Under the pieces are notes generated by a model, which was not told the origin of the DNA, ran no database searches, and was given only the letters and a program-made list of their open reading frames with translations. A stretch of DNA of 64,000 bases from Limanda limanda (Eukaryota; Chordata; Actinopteri; Pleuronectiformes; Pleuronectidae), in the NCBI RefSeq assembly GCF_963576545.1, contig NC_083649.1, positions 11,684,646-11,748,645 on the forward strand, in the 5' to 3' direction. Each line of letters starts with the position of its first letter. The stretch's first letter is position 1. Positions 53,255-64,000 of the stretch are shown here, one piece after another. The translations under genes were made by a program, and so were the position numbers.

Positions 53255-53432
53255 CAGGGTTTTAGGTTGATTGGATACTTTACATTGCCTGTAAGTGTGA
53301 ATGTGAGTTTGAATGCTCGTTCTCTATATGTCCGCCCCTGCGATAGATTGGTGACCTGTCCAGGGAGAACCCTGCCTCTTGCTCTATGTCAGCTGGAGAT
53401 TGGCATCTGCAACCCTAAAAGTATAGATAATA
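53255..53432 (+). repeat. Non-LTR retroposon 3' region, copy 1
   Basis: GGTTGATTGGATACTTTACA, GTGAATGTGAGTTTGAATG, GCGATAGATTGGTGACCTGT and CCAGGGAGAACCCTGCCTCT belong to a very widespread fish retroposon tail (RTE-like by my recollection). It ends near ATAGATAATAGATGATAAC. A copy on the opposite strand lies at 62420-62640. Confidence 0.65.
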
Positions 53433-53648
53433 GATGATAACAAAATTTGTATTTGTTATTTTAAATTTCAATTTAATTGCACCGTATTGGCGAACAAGTT
53501 TCCAAACACCAGGAAGCTGGAGGGCAGGTTCAGTGTATTTGTATCTAATTCATTCTTCTTCTGGTCTTCTTCTTCAGTCTCCTTGTTTCTCAGCTTCAAT
53601 TATACAGAATATACATATAGAGAAGTCAGTGGGAACACTTACATCAAG

Positions 53649-53781
<133 letters not shown>

Positions 53782-54059
53782 CGTGTGGTTTTCTTTGCTT
53801 GTGTATAAATGTTTACATGCCTCTGGAATGTTCGGTAATGTGATCTTCTCACCAGAGTGTGCCAGTAGCCACATAAACACACACACACAAACATGCAGAC
53901 ACACACATGCAGCTCTGGTTGGATGTGCTGGTTATACGGTTGGTTAGATCAGTTATTCAATGCATTCCTCTTCCCATCCAAAACTGAACAAGAGCATCAA
54001 AAATGTCCTGGAGAAATTATTTAGGTACAAACACTGACACACAAACACACATAAATACA

Positions 54060-54290
54060 TTCACACATTCTTTTACTTCTATCTTAGTTAGGACACTCGT
54101 TGGCATAATGCATTAGCCAGTCCCTTACCTTAACCTTAACCATCAGAATTACATGCTTAACCCTATCCTAACCCTAATTATAACCCTAACCAAGTCTTGA
54201 CTCACTCTGTAAGGTCTATGCTCTAAATGCTCCTCACAAATATGTAAGTGAAAGTGCACACACACAAACACACACAGAGGACAGTGGGCC
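54060..54290 (+). repeat. Fish dispersed repeat with telomere-like interior and CA end
   Basis: TTAGGACACTCGTTGGCATA, ATGCATTAGCCAGTCCCTTA, then degenerate AACCCTAACC units, then ACACACAC. I recognise this order from many fish loci. A related fragment lies at 59925-60103. Confidence 0.6.
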
Positions 54291-54372
54291 ACGAGTGAGT
54301 ACAGCTCTTCTGTTTGACACCTAATGAAGCAGGCCTCAAAGACCTTGCATGAGCTGCCATTTTACATCCTCA

Positions 54373-54382
54373 ACACACACAC

Positions 54383-54471
<89 letters not shown>
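54373..54471. repeat. (CA)n microsatellite
   Basis: A 99-bp CA tract with one CG step. Confidence 0.98.
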
Positions 54472-54473
<2 letters not shown>

Positions 54474-56159
54474 CACAATCCCGTCCACGTCTCTGAATAA
54501 CAGTCACAACAAATGAAAGTGGCTGTGAGGGGGAAACTTTCCTCATTGTCTGTTTTAATTTGAGTCTTATTTAACGAGTCGAGAATCAAACGTGGAATAA
54601 GGGGGTGGGCGGCGGGCGCGGCGTCGCACAGAGACGACAACAGACGCTGAGAGGGGGGGAGAAGAAACGGAGAACGACAGGGAGACATCAGACTCCATCA
54701 GTCTGAAAATAGAGCAGTTTTTTGTTTCATCCGACAGGGAGAGGTGTCGATAATTAGGCTCTGTCAGGTAGAGTGGGAAGTGTGTGTGCCCGCGTGTGTG
54801 TGTCTGTGTGTGCGTGTGTGTGTGCAGAGTCTTCCTGACAGTATGTGCTGAGAGCATTGTAAATGCAGGGGTAATGGTTGTCAGTTTGCGACAGCTATAA
54901 ATGGCCCTTTAGTTCTCTTCTCAGCACTACATTGACACATACACCTTCTCTCCACTCTCTCTCTCTCTTTTCTCTCTCACACACACACACTCAGATCCTA
55001 CAACTCTAAATTAGTGCGAGGGATCTCTTTTTTTTATGTTCATCGACTTAATCATCATCAGCACAAACACACAGCATCGTCTCCACTCGAGGGAACAGCA
55101 CCGGGAACAAAGATTGTGAAGGTTTCCAGCTTGTTAACATCAGGTACCTGTAAATAAAAAGAGACAGCGTGAACCAATTTGACCAGAAAATCATTGTAAT
55201 TGAGTATTTACTGTTACATAAGCAATAGTTTTACGTCAAAGGGATATGGGATTAAATCCTTTCAGTCTGAAAAACGGTGACAGTAAATGAATGAATTTTC
55301 ATTGTATGTATACTGAGCAGGTGTGTGAGTAGTGATATATCACTTCTTGAAATGCCTTAGGAGCTTTTTATGATTTAATATATGTTTGCTCTGCCAGTGT
55401 TCATCGATCCTCCAGTTTTTATTCACCTCAGAAATTTGTGTTTTGTAATAATCTGAGTGGAAACGTTGTGGAGAATTTGTCAAGCTCAAAAAGGAGGAAG
55501 AAAAAAAAAGGCAGAGCAGAGCTGTCAGTTTTCTCAATAAGGACGCTCCTCTCAATTGAAAGACAACAATTCATTCATTAAAAAAGGAGAGGAATTTAAT
55601 ACATTTAAGGTGGGAGGATGAAATTTAATGGTGTATCAGCATTACCGTCCTCAATTACTTATTACATCTGGTTAAATTCACTTGATTATATTCACACAAA
55701 AGTAGCTGACAGAGACGAGCATTGTGTCACAATTCTTTTTTTGCATGAACAGAAATTTGCTTCAATCGAGTGCAGCAATTTACCTATTGTCTTGTTGATC
55801 TCCATTATAATTCATTTTTTATTTTCCTCTTTTACTTCTGGAGAATTTCAAACAAAACAATGATCCTTTTGAGAAATTATATTCTTTCTCAAAGAAGGAA
55901 ACACAGAGGGGAAACAATAAACTTAATCATGGCAACTGCAGGTTCCTGGTATTGCACATGCGGGTTAAACTGTAACCATTGTTGTGTTGCTGCAGGAACG
56001 ATGCTCCACCACTCTTCTCCTTTACAAACATTTTTCAACAGTTTGAATAAAATGTTGAAACTAACAATTTAGTAGCACTTAAATGACACTTACTTATAAC
56101 ACTTTGTAATTTTACTTTTTTTGAAGAAGAAATTGTACTTTCTTGGTTCTTGTTGTTCT

Positions 56160-56245
56160 GGGTTTGTACCCTCATGGTTGAATGCACTTATGGCAAGTCG
56201 CTTAGGATAAAAGCATCAGCTAAATGAAATGTAATGTAATGTAAA
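56160..56245 (+). repeat. Retroposon 3' tail with (TGTAA)n end
   Basis: GGCAAGTCGCTTAGGATAAA followed by AGCATCAGCTAAATG and an AATGTAATGTAATGTAAATG tail. This is the well-known 3' terminus shared by many fish LINE/SINE copies (L2-type). Confidence 0.7.
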
Positions 56246-56804
56246 TGAAGATCTGATTCTCTCTTCAAGCATATATCATGAAAGAAACAAAAACTTTCAC
56301 ATCTTGGTCGTCGTCCAAAATACCTGCTGGAAACGAGAGCTTGACTAGAAATGTTTTTGTAACCTCAACTATGAGATGAACTTGACCTCTGCCTGAACTC
56401 TAACCTTTCCCTAGAACAATAAAAATAAAAAGGTTAACAACAAAAAACTGGACAGGACCCCACGTTAATTATGAGACACAGAGGTGAAGAAATGTTTTCT
56501 CAAATAAATAGATGTGTCGTGTAAGATGGTAAACATGTGGTAACAGATGATCAGAGAGGTCAGGTGAAAGTGCAAATGTGTTGCTTTTGAAAACTAATCC
56601 CTTTGGGAAAATAACAACTTCTTAGCTACTAAAATAGGTTCCTAAACTATCTATCACTCTCTGTGTCTCAGCTGCTCGTATAAACACACACCCTCCGAGA
56701 GGTCACAGTTCAGACAGCTGGATAATAACATTACATCTAATGGATTCTCATCTGTTTATTCATAAATGTTTCCTCTCTCGGTTTCTCCTAGTGGGCAAGT
56801 GCAG

Positions 56805-56808
<4 letters not shown>

Positions 56809-56887
<79 letters not shown>

Positions 56888-56892
56888 GTGTG
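56809..56892. repeat. (GT)n microsatellite
   Basis: An 84-bp GT tract. A further tract lies at 57090-57125. Confidence 0.98.
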
Positions 56893-57087
56893 AGAGTGCA
56901 TGCAGAGAAGGCCCTTTTCCGTCGTTTCACGTTGCATCTCTGGGGATGTTGTGGTGACTATACCCAGAGTGCTTTGCTGCACAGACAAGTCAGTGTGGGG
57001 AGTGAGCTGATAGTTTTATTACATTACAGTCAGGCACAGAGGCCCGACTGTAGACCAGCGTCAGGATGTACTCTAATGTACCACCAG

Positions 57088-57128
<41 letters not shown>

Positions 57129-57259
57129 GGCTTTATCAATCTATTTAATACCTCTATGACTTTTTGATGTAGATTTTTTATTCTGTAACATTTCCATTTG
57201 TCTGTAGCTGATTATAATGCTATAGATAGATGGATAGAAATAAAAAAGGCGCGTGTGTG

Positions 57260-57260
57260 T

Positions 57261-57356
<96 letters not shown>
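57260..57356. repeat. (GT)n microsatellite
   Basis: About 97 bp of pure GT. Confidence 0.98.
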
Positions 57357-57358
<2 letters not shown>

Positions 57359-57756
57359 TATTGTACATGGTTGGTACATGGTGGCATATGTCTTCCTCTG
57401 ATGTCTAAATCATCAACAGGCCACAGGTGCGGCCTAACACCCGCTGATGAAAGCCGCCGGTAATCATGGGAACTGTGGTGCAGATAGAGGTCCCTCGACA
57501 GGCCGCTCCTGACAGCTGGCCAATCATCTCTGCTGAAAACATTTCCCCGAATGACATCACCGGCCCTCAACTGTGGAGCGGCTTGCCAGGCTGCAGCCCG
57601 AGAAAGTCGGGAATTTAAAGTGTCTCAACAGTAAAAAATTTTAAAATGTGTCTTTACGTCTGAGTTTCAAGGTGGAAACTCAAGATTTGTGAAATATAAG
57701 CGTGCTCAAATAAAATTGTCTGCTAGCATATCAATGTTATCAGCATATCCTTTTAA

Positions 57757-58262
57757 AGGGACTCTTACCTTTGTTGCATTTTTACACTTTTTGTGGATAA
57801 GGTTAAATTGGTATTAATAAGGTAATGACACTCTAAAATGCAAGACAGACCCACCATGAGTTAAAGCAAACAATTATTTCACTCTCGTAATATTTAGTGA
57901 AAACTTCAACCAATAAAATTCTTCGGACCGAAGGACCTTATTGGACGACAGACCTGTCTGTTTGCTGCATGGACATGCAGGTTTTCCGTCTGCTTCTTGT
58001 GGCGCATTCGGGCCCGCGTCATCAAGGCGCGTCCTCAACTAGAGGGTTTGTTTTGATTCCACGGCAGACAGTAGCGAGTAGCGACCGTAGCGACTGACGA
58101 TGGCAGACCAAAGTGGTCCACGGCGTACTGAAACAGCCGCTCCCAGGGGGAAAAACAAAAGAAAAAACACCGCGGATGGGAACGAGGGGGTGGGGCATTG
58201 GAGGAAGGCGGGATGATTCGAATGTGCTGTAATTCTCAAATGCAACAAAGGTAAGAGTCCCT
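57757..58262. mobile_element. TTAA-flanked element with perfect 25-bp inverted ends (piggyBac-like MITE candidate)
   Basis: The left end begins AGGGACTCTTACCTTTGTTG and the right end is its exact reverse complement over 25 bases. TTAA lies directly outside both ends (57753-57756 and 58263-58266). The element is 506 bp, with a G/C-rich centre (about 57990-58200) and AT-rich shoulders. No transposase frame is present. Perfect ends suggest a recent insertion. Confidence 0.85.
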
Positions 58263-59600
58263 TTAAGTACAACTACAATACAAAAAACTCATTATACACA
58301 CTCATCATTTTCATGAAGTATTGTTAACACTTTCCCAATCAAATGGTCTAAATGTTATTGTAAATGTTGCTTTATTAAAATCGATCGGACCAGTAAAACC
58401 TGGTGATGCTTGTATTTTATTTCCTTTTTAATATTCACATTAACCCTGAAATTGTTTTGCTTGTGATCCATCAAAATGAAGCGTCAGCTGGTTGTGAGAA
58501 TGTCATAATCACATTGACATAATTATTGGGACAAAACAGTTTAAAATAATGACTTTATGACATTTTTAAAAGGCCTGGAGTAAGTACTAAACAGGTCAGA
58601 GAAAGTGTTTTGTCAAAAAAACTAACATTTATTTAAAATGTTGATGTAAACGTCGACTCATCTGACCTGTGGGAGTTTCCTGTTTACAGGGGTGATGGTT
58701 ATCAGCTCAGAGAGGCAGGTGAGCACTTGTGATGAGATGCTGACAACTTGTCTAACGATTCCCAGCTCGCCAGGAACGCAGGAAACCGACCTTAACAGTT
58801 TATCACCTCATTAGTCCACTATTTTTACGTCGGACTGTTACCAGATTCTGTTTTTATGACTGCTGGTGCTGTGGATGCGGATTCACAGAAACTAAGAGCT
58901 CCCAGCCACAGAAAGCTATCTCTGTTTCCTGGACTACAAGCCCACTCCTCAGTGGTTTGGTGTGTTGCTAATGTGAGGTGACAGGTAAAACTTCTCCTCC
59001 ATAACCAGCGCCCACAGCTGACATTCCCTGTGTGAGCATGTGTGTGTGTGTGTGTGTTAGTGGCGCTGCAGCGGTGCAGCCAGCAGCGTGTCCAGGCAGT
59101 AATCGGGTCGTAAACTCCATCAGGTTCTGTTTTCTCTGGAAGACTTTGGATGGATGGAGAGGAAGGAGGAGGGTGGGCGACAGGGAAGGAGGCAGTAAAA
59201 CTCTGGTTAGCCCTGTCAGCTCTCCTTCAATCACCAGCGAGACGGAGGGAAGGGGGGGAGGCCCGAGAAAAGCAGGAGGAATGAGGAGAACACCAAACGT
59301 GCAGGGGGAAGTGAAACAGGTTGGCAGAGAGCACGAGAGCAGCAGGACCAAAAAAAAAAGGTTTCTTTGGTTTTTAAAAGTATTTATAAAAATGGTTTAT
59401 GGAAGGTTACAGCCGTCTGCAGCAGCAGATGGTCGGAATTTGACACATGGGCCAATGAACAAAGATTATTAGACTGAGTGTGTGTGTGGTGTGGTGGGGG
59501 GGGGGGCTTCTGTCCGCCAGTCGCAGCCCTGCATCATCTCACTCGTCACTTGTCTCCAGTTTGTCAGTAGCAGTGGACACATGTGGTGCAGGCAAACACC

Positions 59601-59631
<31 letters not shown>

Positions 59632-59924
59632 AATCGGATGACTTCAGAGGGCATCTTTGGGTGTGTGTGTGTGTTGGACTGAGGTGTGTGTGTGGGTAAA
59701 GAGGTGGCCGATGATAGGTCGAGGCTGTGTGTGTGTGTGTGATGATGATGATAATGATGATGATGATACAGAGTAAATGGTCAACTCTGTCAGGTTAGGT
59801 GCAACTGCTGTGATGAAAACACAATTTGATTTGAGTGAGACAGACACACACAAACACATACACACACAGAGTTTTTCCAGTGACCTGTGCAGTCATCCTT
59901 ATAAATACTTATGCATTCACTTCC

Positions 59925-60100
59925 ATTCATTACCGAAAGCCTCACCAAAACCTTATCTCTAACTTTAACCATGACCTAAGACATTACTTTTTGCCCCTTT
60001 AGGACCCAGGTTTGGTGCCTTTGTGGTCTACTGGTCCCGAGAAGATTGGTGATTATGCAGGAAAAGGTCCCGAAGAGGTAACAAAAACATGTGCACACAC

Positions 60101-60103
<3 letters not shown>
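59925..60103 (+). repeat. Fragment of the CA-ended dispersed repeat
   Basis: CATTCATTACCGAAAGCCTC, ACCAAAACCTTATCTC and AACTTTAACCATGACCTAAG resemble a diverged version of the repeat at 54060. It leads directly into the CA tract at 60104. Confidence 0.45.

Positions 60104-60188
<85 letters not shown>
60104..60188. repeat. (CA)n microsatellite
   Basis: An 85-bp pure CA tract. Confidence 0.98.
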
Positions 60189-60190
<2 letters not shown>

Positions 60191-60665
60191 GGCCTGATGC
60201 ACCACAGGGTTTTCTGTTCTTCCGCTATCAGAGACCCGTTCCAGCTGTTTTCATGTGGCACGTCTGTCCTTGTTGCAGGATGACTAATTGTAACTGGACC
60301 CGGTAACAAAGCTGTTCTGAGCTTCCTGTTGTGACTCGCTGCTCCTGTCAGGATTCAGACACTTCTCCCACACAGTGACCCAGACACCAGACACACAGCT
60401 CCAGCTCACATCAAGGGCACATCAGTTAGAAACTATACTGATATGCTCATGTATATTTACTGCAAACAATTGAAAATATTTATATTTATTACAACTTCCA
60501 TCTTATGTTCACTGTGGTTGTTTTGGTAATTTGTCTACCTTCGATGATAAATTAACGTATGAGAAATATGAGAACACGACTTTAGATTTGTTAAGAGAGG
60601 TCGGACATTGCAAGACACAAATAAATTATGAAATTATGAATTATGAAAACCAAAAAATAGGTGTT

Positions 60666-60989
60666 AGGTGCCTAAAGCCAAATCATCTAGATCCCCTCCT
60701 GTTGGCTGGCTGCAATAGAGGTCATGAACCCCAACTCCTCCATGTTAGTGGATAGGACATAGACCAAACAAAAAAGTTAAAGTACACGTCAAAATGATTT
60801 TCCATAAGCATGTTTTGCAGCTTGTTCTTTACACACTAACGTATGTTCAAAGTCTTTAAAAGTTCGGTTTTAACCACTTATCAACACTGTGCAGACTCTG
60901 GGACACCTGTATCTGGGATAATTTGGCTTCTTCATTGTACAATGGGAGGAAATACAGATGTGGCATCCATTTTTATTTACAGTATATGA
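60666..60989 (-). mobile_element. Minus-strand copy of the 28347-type element
   Basis: On the minus strand the order is ACTGTAAATAAAAATGGATG, CACATCTGTATTTCCTCCCA, TATCCCAGATACAGG, ATCCACTAACATGGAGGAGT and ATTGCAGCCAGCCAACAGGA, the same as the + copies. Confidence 0.65.
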
Positions 60990-62076
60990 TGTATAGCCAC
61001 AGAGCACGCTGCCATGTTTTTGTAGACGTACTTTGAAATGTGTTCCATCCATGTCCCATCTTTGAATGGGCCAGAACAGATTAAAATGTAGAGTAGTGTA
61101 CGGTCGTGTGCTCTGATGGTGCAGATGCTGCTGCAGCCTTCCAGTATTCTCAGTTAACCCAGTTATGGTAATTACTGTATATCAGTTTCTCCAATCAATA
61201 CGGTAATGATTTATTGCCTCCACCGAGGTCATAACATCTCCACCGCTGTCAGTTCATCTGTCAGCAGCTAGGCAGCATCTCACCAACATTTCTCTACCAG
61301 ATCTGTTGGACACGGACCACAAACCTCTGACCGAGGAGCAGTTGTCCAGATGTCTCTGGTGATCTGGGATCTCCGCCATCTATGAGTTTCTCTTTTTAGC
61401 CATGAGATGAATACAGAGCGAGAACAAATTCTAAATGCTATGGCTGCCGTTTGAAAAGATAAAAAAAGCTGCACATCTAATCAACCACATGTATTTTTAT
61501 ATCTGCAGAGTTATATCAGTGTTGGCTGCACTGACGGAGCGCTGGTGAATCCCTTGTTTTCCCTCGTAGCAGAAAACTTTGACTTTGAGAAGATGATTAT
61601 ATAATGAATGTGCTTGTGTGAATGATGTGATGCATTCACACATCTGAGCTGTCTTTTGGCAACCGCTGAAAGGAAGTTTATTTTCAAAGGTTTAGTCGCT
61701 GATTATTGAAGGCGATTATAAACATTCACAAATGTTGACATTTCAGTTCTCGTATCAAACGCCGTGTGATTCATTCTTTGTCAGAGGCGTGTGAAAAGCA
61801 ATTAAGTTCTTAATGAAATTCAATTTTCACATCTCCACTACTTTCCACCACTCTCCTCCTGTAATAGCATACGCTCATGCACAAACAAATGTACACACAC
61901 ACACGCACACACACACACAAACACTCCCTCATGAGATCTCACAGTCAGTGTTTGATGCTGTAAAGATTGTCAGGATGCTTTTTTGCCAGAAAGCCCATGG
62001 GCCTCATTTTCATTTCTCATCTTTAAGAACTGAGAGGTGCTTTCACGTGTTAAACAAGGTGTGCGTGCTTGTGTGT

Positions 62077-62080
62077 GTGT

Positions 62081-62174
<94 letters not shown>
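62077..62174. repeat. (GT)n microsatellite
   Basis: A GT tract with one AT step. Confidence 0.98.
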
Positions 62175-62175
<1 letters not shown>

Positions 62176-62419
62176 TGCCATCAACAGTTCAGAGAAGAAA
62201 TAAGAGACTATACAGTGCAGTATAGGATACAGACTGAAGTGGCAATGTATGTTTTACATAATAGGACTGAAATGTGAAGTGTCTGCAGAGAGATGTGGAG
62301 GGAAGTTAATGTGGGTGAAGAAAGAGATGAGGGTGTCAGGGGAGAATTTAGCATGAAACACAAATGTATGAGAGTAAATTGAATGTATCTCAATGTCACA
62401 AAGACAATGGACATTTTCC

Positions 62420-62640
62420 ACATGACAAATTCATCCATTATCTATACCATGTGTCCTTAGAGGGTGATAGGGGGATCTTGAGCCAGTCCAAGGTGACATT
62501 GGACGAGGGGTGCAGAGAAAAAAACTACTATTTACTGTCACATTCACACTCACCCCTACACTTACGTTAGTCTCCAATCAGCCTAACCTGCGTGTCTTTG
62601 GACTGTGGGTGGGAGCAACCGGGAACCTGCAAGGTAACAG
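62420..62640 (-). repeat. Non-LTR retroposon 3' region, copy 2 (minus)
   Basis: TTCATCCATTATCTATACC, CACATTCACACTCACCCCTA, CCAATCAGCCTAACCTGCGT and GTCTTTGGACTGTGGGTGGG are the reverse complement of the same widespread tail as at 53255, and extend further into the element. Confidence 0.7.
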
Positions 62641-63172
62641 TGTTCAGGAAGCCCCCTGTGACCCAGAAGCGTTAATTCATAGAGGATGTCCAGCTATTGT
62701 TTTTCTCGACGCCCTCCCAGTCAATGAACAGCTATTTTAGGCGAGAGGCAACTAAAATGTGAATGTCTGTCCTCTTAAAGTAAACTACAGTGTACAACGG
62801 ATATCTAGGATTGATAGTCAAGGTCATTTTAGGAAGTTTGTAGACACAAAAACCTAATATCCATACAAATATATTTTTGAATAATCTTGTATTTGTATTT
62901 CGGAGGAAAAGGCAGATAGAGGATGTGGTAAGAAGTGATGAGTATCCAATAAGATATCATCAGTAACTACAACTGAATGATTTATAATGTGGCTGCAAAT
63001 ATTCAACACAATTAAATGTAAAGATTAGACATAAAGGTTCAAATTTCCTACGACTAAATATGTAAACAAAATTTGCTCTATTCATGAATATCTGTCCGTG
63101 TATGTGTTTTTTTATTATTATTTGTTATAATTATTATTTTATTATCCTTAAATCTAAGGATTTATCAATGAC

Positions 63173-63196
63173 TAACCCTAACCCTAACCCTAACCC
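63173..63196. repeat. Interstitial telomere-like run, four TAACCC units
   Basis: Four perfect TAACCC units. There is no diagnostic dispersed-repeat sequence on either side, unlike the run near 54130. Confidence 0.9.
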
Positions 63197-63502
63197 AGAA
63201 AGAGAGTTAAGTTTGACCGAACCTGTGAAAACATTTGTAAATCTACGTCACTGTGATACAATGTCTAACATAAAAGCCTCATTTTAGCTCGATGGACAAA
63301 GTTATTGGGTTCTACTGACTGCGCATTAAAACACAATCTCACAAACACACACATGAACACACAGTGACACGCACGCAAAATGTAGCATTTAAGCACTACA
63401 TGCTGTAGTAATTTACAGTGTTGTGTTAACCTCAACTTAACTGTGTACACTAACCACAACTACAACACAGTAAAACAGTGCTGCCACATGCTGGGTGGCT
63501 AG

Positions 63503-63504
63503 GT

Positions 63505-63535
<31 letters not shown>

Positions 63536-63563
63536 CATGTGCGTTTGTGTGTGTATGTGTGTG

Positions 63564-63611
<48 letters not shown>
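63503..63611. repeat. (GT)n microsatellite, interrupted
   Basis: GT runs separated by CATGTGCG, TATG and TTTG breaks. Confidence 0.97.
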
Positions 63612-63759
63612 CGTGTGTTTGTGTATATGTATGGTATAAGACAATTTCAGCTTAGCTTCACTTTTGTAAACTGACTTCCTAATGAAGAGTTAAGATTTAA
63701 GGTCTAATTGCAGCAGAATGGTCTAGACAATCTGGTATTTACGTGTGTGTGTGTGTGTG

Positions 63760-64000
63760 TGTGTGTCCGTTGCGCTGCCCTAATTGAGCAGCAGTTGCTT
63801 GTAATGACTGTGATGTTTATCAGGGTGGAGAGGTCAGGTATGATAACGATCCCGGATGCCAGGTTTGGTCTCGGAGTTGCAGGACATGGTCTTATCTGGG
63901 GCCTGCACTTATTATGAAGCCTGTAATGAGTGACAATAAGCATTTAATGATAAGAGGGAGGGGCGGCTCTGTTTTCTGCTTCATTCCCACAGAGCTGAAA
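63760..64000. promoter_or_regulatory. Candidate conserved non-coding block at the window edge
   Basis: Non-repetitive sequence with homeodomain/GATA-like cores close together (CTAATTGAGC, TTGTAATGAC, GTTTATCAGG, CTTATCTGGG, GCATTTAATGATAAG). It has no coding signal. A distal enhancer is inferred from texture only. Confidence 0.2.

Overview
The window is vertebrate nuclear DNA, most likely from a teleost fish. The evidence is split genes with GT/AG introns, very dense (CA)n/(GT)n microsatellites, and several short dispersed repeats of a kind I recognise from teleost genomes. No bacterial-type operons, CRISPR arrays, rRNA genes or convincing tRNA genes were seen.

One protein-coding gene can be supported. 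It is the 3' half of an early B-cell factor (COE/Olf-1/EBF) transcription factor on the + strand. Ten constitutive coding exons lie between 7942 and 31500. They join in a single open frame of 1216 bp: the last base of a split Arg codon, then 404 codons, then TAA. In order they encode the end of the DNA-binding domain, the IPT/TIG domain, the helix-loop-helix with the duplicated second helix, and the Ser/Thr/Pro-rich C-terminal region ending ...GMIVPPM. The C-terminal region looks most like EBF1, so this is probably one of the two teleost co-orthologues (ebf1a or ebf1b). The 5' exons, including the zinc-knuckle exon, lie upstream of the window.

Layout: 1-7941 is the 3' part of a long intron, with a local 145-bp duplication and candidate regulatory blocks. 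7942-12253 holds four exons with 1-1.5 kb introns. 12254-26787 holds two large introns around one 89-bp exon, loaded with microsatellites. 26788-31500 holds the helix-2 duplicate exons, the C-terminal exons and a probable cassette exon giving a different C-terminus. 31501 to about 34955 is the likely 3' UTR, with a short transposon inside it. From about 35 kb to 64 kb I see no gene. That stretch is intergenic and carries nested DNA transposons, a TTAA-flanked element with perfect terminal repeats, retroposon 3' tails, a telomere-like tract, microsatellites and possible conserved non-coding sequence at the right edge.

No wholly new biological system was found. The points most worth checking are the unannotated-looking cassette exon (30098-30166), the triple tandem splice acceptor at 10477-10484, the nested transposon with a perfect 9-bp target duplication (45990-47030), the near-intact TTAA element (57757-58262), and the degenerate pentamer-like tract (50437-50860).
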